A stretch of DNA of 64,000 bases from Neobacillus kokaensis (GTDB taxonomy: Bacteria; Bacillota; Bacilli; Bacillales; Cytobacillaceae): positions 244,871 to 308,870 of the forward strand of contig NZ_BNDS01000002.1 of NCBI RefSeq assembly GCF_014656545.1, read 5' to 3'. Shown piece by piece: positions 63,034-64,000 of the stretch. Each line of letters begins with the position of its first letter. The first letter of the stretch is position 1. Position numbers and translations under genes: made by a program. Below the pieces are notes generated by a model. It saw only the letters and a list, made by a program, of their open reading frames with translations. It ran no database searches and was not told the origin of the DNA.

Positions 63034-63867
63034 TTACTTCTTTAGCTTTTGACACTTCGGACAAAAGTGTGTGCCTCTGCCTCCGACTGTTGTTTTTACG
63101 AGGGGTCGGCCGCATTTTTTACACTCTTCTCCTTTACGCCCATAAACGAATAACTCAAGCTGAAACATGCCGATTTCTCCTTGGGAGTTCACATATGTGC
63201 GAATAGTACTGCCCCCCTTCTCCACTGCTTCAGACAGGGTAGCCACAATCTCGCGATGGAGAAGGTCAATTTCTTTTTTCTTTAGTGAACTTGCAATTCT
63301 TTCAGGATGAATGCCGGCACGAAAAAGGGCTTCATCCACATAAATATTACCTAAACCGACCAACAGTTTTTGGTCCAGCAGTGCTGGTTTTATCTTTCTA
63401 TTTGTCGTTTTTAATTTCGCTTGCAAATAGGCTGCTGTAAAGTCCTCTGCAAATGGCTCAGGCCCAAGATCAAGAAGCGGCCGCTTTTCAAATTCTTCAC
63501 CCTTCATATATAGATGCATTGTGCCAAATTTACGGACATCACGGTATCTTAACTCACTATCGTCTGTAAAACGGAATATCACATGCGTGTGCTTATCAAA
63601 AGGCTCGCTCTTAGGATATAGCCCATATTTTCCTTCCATCCTTAAATGTGACACTAGGGCATATTTATCGGTATAAATTATTAGAAATTTACCTCTTCTG
63701 CCCACATCAACAATCGTTTCTCCCTTTAAGGCGTCGATAAATTGTTCAACCTCTGCGGGATTTTTGATAATATTAGGCCAAAAAACAGAGATATTATCAA
63801 TAGTTTTATTCAATACCAAGCTTTTTAATGTTTTACGTACTGTCTCAACCTCAGGTAGTTCCGGCAT
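63034..63867 (-). CDS. mutM: Formamidopyrimidine-DNA glycosylase
   Basis: Removes oxidised purines (8-oxoguanine) with an associated AP lyase. The 277-residue protein has the catalytic N-terminal PELPEVETV (Pro after Met), RRGKFLIIY, a helix-two-turn-helix (LLVGLGNIYVDEALFRAGIHP), and the C-terminal zinc finger CKKCGRPLVKTTVGGRGTHFCPKCQ (key cysteines CKKC and CPKC). ATG 63867 has GGGAG upstream. 14 bp after polA. Confidence 0.97.
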   Translation of the reverse strand: MPELPEVETVRKTLKSLVLNKTIDNISVFWPNIIKNPAEVEQFIDALKGETIVDVGRRGKFLIIYTDKYALVSHLRMEGKYGLYPKSEPFDKHTHVIFRFTDDSELRYRDVRKFGTMHLYMKGEEFEKRPLLDLGPEPFAEDFTAAYLQAKLKTTNRKIKPALLDQKLLVGLGNIYVDEALFRAGIHPERIASSLKKKEIDLLHREIVATLSEAVEKGGSTIRTYVNSQGEIGMFQLELFVYGRKGEECKKCGRPLVKTTVGGRGTHFCPKCQKLKK

Positions 63868-63881
63868 TGCCACTATCTCCC

Positions 63882-64000
63882 TTACTTTGCATCGAACCAA
63901 GTTGGGCCGTATGCATAATCCACCTTTAACGGAACATCTAATTCAATTGCATTTTCCATTACTAATGGGACTAATTCTTTTAGAATTTCAATTTCCTCTT
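63882..64000 (-). CDS. polA: DNA polymerase I, C-terminal fragment (runs off the window)
   Basis: The last 39 codons of PolA: EEIEILKELVPLVMENAIEL, then DVPLKVDYAYGPTWFDAK and a TAA stop at 63882-63884 (key parts: KELVPLVMENA, VDYAYGPTWFDAK). This is the standard Bacillus Pol I C-terminus. The rest is beyond the right edge. It overlaps the ribosome binding site region of mutM by position, with 14 bp between them. Confidence 0.95.
   Translation of the reverse strand, partial: EEIEILKELVPLVMENAIELDVPLKVDYAYGPTWFDAK

Overview
The window is a stretch of core chromosome from a low-GC, endospore-forming Bacillaceae (Bacillus or Neobacillus type). Spore genes gerE, gerM, sspI, ytxC and ytaF are present, the base composition is AT-rich, Shine-Dalgarno sites are strong, and gene order closely follows the B. 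subtilis hemL-to-polA region. Almost every gene is on the minus strand. The exceptions are a LiaI-like membrane protein, yslB, rnhC plus a pterin dehydratase, and sspI.

Layout, left to right (transcription mostly right to left): the heme operon hemA-hemX-hemC-hemD-hemB-hemL (268-6684); protein quality control engB, lonA, lonB, clpX, tig and the TPR gene ysoA (7.4-16.4 kb); tRNA-Arg(UCU), ysnB, rdgB, rph, gerM, racE, ysmB and gerE (16.6-21.9 kb); sdhCAB (22-25.3 kb); yslB and lysC with a lysine riboswitch; uvrC and trxA; the fatty-acid block lcfA and fadR-fadB-etfB-etfA with a FadR operator on its promoter; yshE, mutS2, polX, cvpA, zapA, rnhC; a NERD-domain gene; pheST behind a Phe T-box; ysgA, sspI, the ysdC peptidase, a UspA protein, dut and ysdA; infC-rpmI-rplT behind an L20-type leader; thrS behind a Thr T-box; ytxC, dnaI, dnaB, nrdR, a small unknown gene, gapB, coaE, ytaF, mutM and the last codons of polA.

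Functions group into tetrapyrrole synthesis, proteolysis and folding, respiration and fatty-acid oxidation, translation (pheST, thrS, infC, L35, L20), and DNA replication and repair (polA, mutM, coaE neighbourhood, nrdR-dnaB-dnaI, mutS2, polX, uvrC, rnhC). Regulation is unusually readable: two T-boxes, one L-box, an L20 leader, a FadR operator inside a consensus promoter, a sigma-K promoter for gerE and many intrinsic terminators. Several starts were moved to TTG, GTG or ATT codons where the Shine-Dalgarno site and the family length require it.

The least explained feature is a family of short arrays (four loci: 1-200, 17.96-18.06 kb, 42.73-42.83 kb, 43.94-44.04 kb) in which a GC-rich core recurs every 20-21 bp, two DNA helical turns. 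Each locus has its own core (TACCCG, ATCTGCGA or ATCGGCGA), uniform within the array. Two near-identical arrays lie in direct orientation on either side of the NERD-domain gene, 1,212 bp apart, so that gene looks like a cassette. Other intergenic repeats are a 43-bp perfect palindrome at two sites, one of which supplies the stop codon of yslB, and copies of two larger Bacillus intergenic repeats.
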